A stretch of DNA of 64,000 nt. It comes from Marinifaba aquimaris (lineage in GTDB: Bacteria; Pseudomonadota; Gammaproteobacteria; Enterobacterales; Alteromonadaceae). Positions 60,265 to 64,000 of this stretch are shown here, piece after piece (position 1 is the first letter of the stretch; each line of letters opens with the position of its first letter). Location: positions 155,243 through 219,242 of the forward strand of contig NZ_JABULX010000003.1 of the NCBI RefSeq assembly GCF_013328345.1, in the 5' to 3' direction. Made by a program: the position numbers and the translations under genes. The notes below the pieces were generated by a model. The model was not told the DNA's origin. It saw nothing but the letters and a program-made list of their open reading frames with translations, and made no database searches.

Positions 60265-62373
60265 TTATTTTTTATGGCGAACAATTTTTCTTACTTCGTC
60301 TAAATGACGAACTTTTTTAATGATTTGCGCTAAATGTACTCGATCTTTAACTGTTGTGACTAGATCGACCGTATATAAGTAATTATCTTTATCCTCAGAG
60401 TTCATACTTTGGATATTTGAATCACATCGAGCAATCGCCGTCGTAAGTTTTGCTAATGAACCTTGGATATTGTGCATTTCAATGCGCAAATAGCATGAAA
60501 ACTCTTCGTCAGGTGCATTATCCCAGCTAACTTCAGTGTATTTAGACGGCTCTTCTTTTGCTGAACGAACATTTTTACACGATGCTTGGTGAACAACTAA
60601 ACCTTTACCTGGGCTTACATGAGCAATGATGTGATCGCCCGGAATCGGTCGACAACACTTACCAAAACTGACCAACATACCACCTGCACCTTTTATTGAT
60701 ACTTTTTGCTGAGGTGTTAAATTCGCGTTGTCATCAAGGTCACCTAGTAATTTTTGAGCAATGACTACCGCCATTAAGTTACCTAGGCCTATCTCAGCGA
60801 GAAGCTGATGTAGTGTTTGTAACTTGGCTTCATCTAATACTCTTTGCAATGTATCTTCTGGGATGTCATTAATTTCTACCCCGTGCAATGCGACTTTTAA
60901 CAAGCGTTTACCAAGCTCTACCGACTCTTCACTTTTCAGTTTTTTCAGATAGTTACGAATACTTAATCGAGCTTTTGCTGTAATGACAAAGTTTAGCCAG
61001 TTAGCGTTTGGTCGTGCACCTGGCGAAGTAATGATTTCTACTGTCTGGCCAGTTGCTAGCGGCTGATTTAGTGGATGAGGCCTACGGTTGACCTTTGCAC
61101 CAATACAAGTTTGACCGACATCGGTATGCACGGCATAAGCAAAATCAACTGGAGTCGCGCCTTGCGGTAATTCGATAATATTGCCATCTGGGGTGAATAG
61201 ATAAATTTCTTCTGGGAATAAATCAGATTTAACATTGTCGATAAATTCATAAGAGCTACCTACACTTTGCTGTAGCTCTACCAGGCTTTGCATCCAACGG
61301 CGAGCACGAACCTGCGCTGTTGTTCCTGAGCTGTCTGTACCTTTATATAACCAGTGAGCCGCAACACCTTTATCGGCCATCATTTCCATATCGTGCGTGC
61401 GAATTTGAATTTCAAGCGGGATACCGTGTGGGCCAATTAAACTTGTGTGTAATGATTGATAGCCGTTGATACGAGGGATAGCGATGTAATCTTTAAACCT
61501 TTGGTTAATAGGTTTAAATAAATTATGTACCACGCCTAATGTGCGATAGCAGGTATCGACATCTTTAACGATCACCCGAAAGGCATAGATATCCATTACA
61601 TCATTGAACATCAGCTCTTTATTTTTCATCTTGCGATAAAGACTATAAAGATGTTTCTCTCGGCCTAAAATCTGGCATTCAATACCTACTTCGCGAATGC
61701 GCTCTGTGATTTCATTTTTGATTTTTTCAATGACTTCTTTGCGGTTGCCACGTGCTTGTTTGACAGCAGCAGACAGTGCGCGATGACGCATTGGGTGCAT
61801 GGCAGCAAAACCTAAGTTCTCTAACTCATTTTTGATGTCATGAATACCTAAACGGTGTGCGATAGGGCTGTAAATCTCGAGTGTTTCTAATGCAATTCTG
61901 CGACGTTTATCTGGTCTTAACGAGCCTAGCGTGCGCATATTGTGAGTTCTGTCTGCAAGTTTAATTAAGATAACACGGATGTCTTGCACCATTGCCATCA
62001 TCATTTTTCGGAAGTTTTCCGCTTGTGCTTCTTGCTTTGAACGAAAGTGAATTTTATCGAGCTTACTTACACCTTCAACTAAATCCGCAACAGTATGGCC
62101 AAATCGTTCAGCCAAATCGTCTTTAGTTACATCTGTGTCTTCTATCGTGTCATGGAGTAGGGCTGCACATAAAGTTTCGTGATCTAAATGCATATTGGCC
62201 AAGATACGCGTTACTGCAACAGGGTGGGTAATATAAGGCTCACCACTCGATCGATATTGCCCCTCGTGTGCGTCTCGCGCAACGATATAGGCATCGCGGA
62301 TCATCGCTACATGATCAGCATTTAAAAAACTAGCAACTTGGTCTTGTAGATCCTCAAACAGCTCCACATCCAC
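60265..62373 (-). CDS. spoT: SpoT, bifunctional (p)ppGpp synthetase/hydrolase
   Basis: A 702-residue RelA/SpoT protein, the same length as E. coli SpoT. The HD hydrolase domain is intact (YITHPVAV, LLHDTIEDT), the synthetase domain has YAFRVIVKDVDTCYRTLGVVH and YQSLHTSLIGPHG, then TGS (about 390-450) and ACT (about 625-700) domains. The intact HDxxED makes it SpoT and not RelA. gmk-rpoZ-spoT-trmH is the E. coli order; ridA is inserted here. Confidence 0.97.
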   Translation of the reverse strand: MDVELFEDLQDQVASFLNADHVAMIRDAYIVARDAHEGQYRSSGEPYITHPVAVTRILANMHLDHETLCAALLHDTIEDTDVTKDDLAERFGHTVADLVEGVSKLDKIHFRSKQEAQAENFRKMMMAMVQDIRVILIKLADRTHNMRTLGSLRPDKRRRIALETLEIYSPIAHRLGIHDIKNELENLGFAAMHPMRHRALSAAVKQARGNRKEVIEKIKNEITERIREVGIECQILGREKHLYSLYRKMKNKELMFNDVMDIYAFRVIVKDVDTCYRTLGVVHNLFKPINQRFKDYIAIPRINGYQSLHTSLIGPHGIPLEIQIRTHDMEMMADKGVAAHWLYKGTDSSGTTAQVRARRWMQSLVELQQSVGSSYEFIDNVKSDLFPEEIYLFTPDGNIIELPQGATPVDFAYAVHTDVGQTCIGAKVNRRPHPLNQPLATGQTVEIITSPGARPNANWLNFVITAKARLSIRNYLKKLKSEESVELGKRLLKVALHGVEINDIPEDTLQRVLDEAKLQTLHQLLAEIGLGNLMAVVIAQKLLGDLDDNANLTPQQKVSIKGAGGMLVSFGKCCRPIPGDHIIAHVSPGKGLVVHQASCKNVRSAKEEPSKYTEVSWDNAPDEEFSCYLRIEMHNIQGSLAKLTTAIARCDSNIQSMNSEDKDNYLYTVDLVTTVKDRVHLAQIIKKVRHLDEVRKIVRHKK

Positions 62374-62441
62374 TCCGTAAGAATTTCTGGTTAACAGGTA
62401 AGTAGGCTGGCGCCTTTATGTAAGTTTGGCAGTATAGAAAT

Positions 62442-62492
62442 AAAAAATCGAGCCAATAACTGTTAAGTACAGTTATAAAAGCTCGATTTTTA
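62442..62492 (-). terminator. Nested stem terminator between rpoZ and spoT
   Basis: Outer arms AAAAATCGAGC (62443-62453) and GCTCGATTTTT (62481-62491) enclose a second perfect stem ATAACTGT (62456-62463) / ACAGTTAT (62469-62476). On the minus strand the structure ends in GCTCGATTTTTTATTT, a proper T-run. It lies about 20 bp after the rpoZ stop and should stop or attenuate gmk-rpoZ transcription before spoT. Confidence 0.75.
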
Positions 62493-62513
62493 AAGAATAA
62501 ATAGGGAAGTCAA

Positions 62514-62792
62514 TTACTCTTGGCTTGAACCTGCAATTGCTGCTACTGCCGCTAATTCTGCTGCTTCTTGCTGAGCTGTTTCTTGGCGCTCTTGAGCATC
62601 CATGATTTCATTGCTGATAAGACCTTCTTCGATCTCACGTAATGCAACGACTGTTGGCTTGTCATTACCTGCTTCAACTAAAGGATCTTTACCTTCAGTA
62701 GCAATCTGACGAGCACGACGTGCAGCTGTTAAAATTAAATCGAAACGGTTGCCTGATTGTTCTACAGCACCTTCAACTGTTACGCGAGCCAT
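62514..62792 (-). CDS. rpoZ: RpoZ, RNA polymerase omega subunit
   Basis: A 92-residue omega subunit starting [21 protein letters not shown] with [12 protein letters not shown] and [17 protein letters not shown], matching E. coli RpoZ (91 aa). The C-terminal tail is Ala/Glu/Gln-rich. Omega helps RNA polymerase assembly and forms part of ppGpp site 1. It lies between gmk and spoT. Confidence 0.97.
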   Translation of the reverse strand: MARVTVEGAVEQSGNRFDLILTAARRARQIATEGKDPLVEAGNDKPTVVALREIEEGLISNEIMDAQERQETAQQEAAELAAVAAIAGSSQE

Positions 62793-62879
62793 TTATATCT
62801 CCGCTATGTATGAGTCTGTAATTAAACAGACAGCAAGTTAATTTTTAATCGAACGTGACATTCTATATGATCAAAAGCA

Positions 62880-63758
<879 letters not shown>

Positions 63759-63794
63759 TTGACGGGTGAAGTTAGATCTCTATAATGCGCCCCC
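63759..63794 (+). promoter_or_regulatory. rRNA operon promoter P1
   Basis: TTGACG (63759-63764), 16-bp spacer, perfect TATAAT (63781-63786) and the GC discriminator GCGCCCCC. Phased A-tracts just upstream (63710-63755) resemble an UP element. The GC discriminator predicts strong negative control by ppGpp/DksA. Confidence 0.85.
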
Positions 63795-63908
63795 ACAACG
63801 CAGCGAGGCAACGAGATAATGTTTTTATCAAGTTTCCAACTTTCAAAGTAACGCTGAGTATGAAGTTAAAATAAGTTGAAATTAATTTGAAAAAATTGAA
63901 ATTAAACG

Positions 63909-63936
63909 TTGACTTCAAAACTGGGAGGCGTATTAT
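63909..63936 (+). promoter_or_regulatory. rRNA operon promoter P2
   Basis: TTGACT (63909-63914), 16-bp spacer, TATTAT (63931-63936), 150 bp after P1. Tandem promoters before an rRNA operon are usual in gammaproteobacteria. Confidence 0.75.
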
Positions 63937-63980
63937 TCGCATCCCGCTTGAGACACGGCCTAGCGCTGAATCAAAAGCAA

Positions 63981-64000
63981 CGTTCTTTAACAATTTGGTA
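63981..64000 (+). promoter_or_regulatory. rRNA leader boxA-like antitermination site
   Basis: CGTTCTTTAACAATTTGGTA matches the TGCTCTTTAACAAT boxA of rRNA leaders, where NusB-S10 loads to prevent termination. The 16S gene should begin within a few hundred bases beyond the window. Confidence 0.75.

Noticed and set aside
63772..63993. A 73-codon minus-strand open frame at the right end.
   Set aside because: It covers the tandem rRNA promoters and boxA leader, which are much better supported.

Overview
The window is a stretch of low-GC gammaproteobacterial chromosome. Protein similarities that I recognise by eye, and the gene order around rpoN, mla and petABC, point to a marine member of the Alteromonadales (Colwellia/Thalassotalea-like). 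That placement is inferred from gene content and was not computed. I see no insertion sequence, prophage, integron, CRISPR array or tRNA gene. The window ends inside the leader of an rRNA operon, a short distance before the expected 16S gene.

Layout. 1-117 is the start of darP/yjgA; 201-1538 is pmbA. 1565-10809 (minus strand) is the classic block yrbG-kdsD-kdsC-lptC-lptA-lptB-rpoN-hpf-ptsN-rapZ-npr followed by mgtE. It joins Kdo synthesis, LPS export, sigma-54 and the nitrogen PTS. Divergent from it, 10990-15638 carries mlaFEDCB-ibaG-murA (phospholipid retrograde transport and the first step of murein synthesis). degS and degQ, zapG, zapE, rplM-rpsI, the bc1 complex petABC, sspAB, hinT and gorA follow. 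27412-34295 holds a fasciclin-domain protein, ChrA, a secreted GH13 amylase and glnE.

34345-45656 is accessory. A lipoprotein, a duplicated DUF350 membrane protein and a membrane-fused spermidine-synthase-like protein stand on one side. DUF2170 (YjfI), PspA (YjfJ) and DUF2491 (YjfK) homologues, a small unknown protein and an actinobacterial-looking methyltransferase stand on the other. In E. coli the YjfIJKL proteins are encoded together; here they are split by a c-type cytochrome cluster (DUF1111 di-haem protein, YtkA-like protein, MauG-type peroxidase, two membrane proteins). Two near-identical 13-bp palindromes flank the predicted promoter of the yjfI homologue.

waaA, cytochrome c5, an M13 peptidase and rep lead into the most striking region, 52002-58637. 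It encodes recognisable counterparts of the mycobacterial decaprenyl-phospho-arabinose pathway: DprE2, DprE1, a GtrA/Rv3789-type protein, a UbiA-type phosphoribosyltransferase and a DUF212 phosphatase candidate. A flippase-like membrane protein and a GT-C glycosyltransferase complete the set. Together they look like a self-contained route to a lipid-linked pentofuranose and its transfer to a surface acceptor. The DprE1 homologue carries Ala where the mycobacterial enzyme has the benzothiazinone-reactive Cys387.

The right end is the gmk-rpoZ-spoT-ridA-trmH block (minus strand), with a nested terminator between rpoZ and spoT, and then tandem rRNA promoters.
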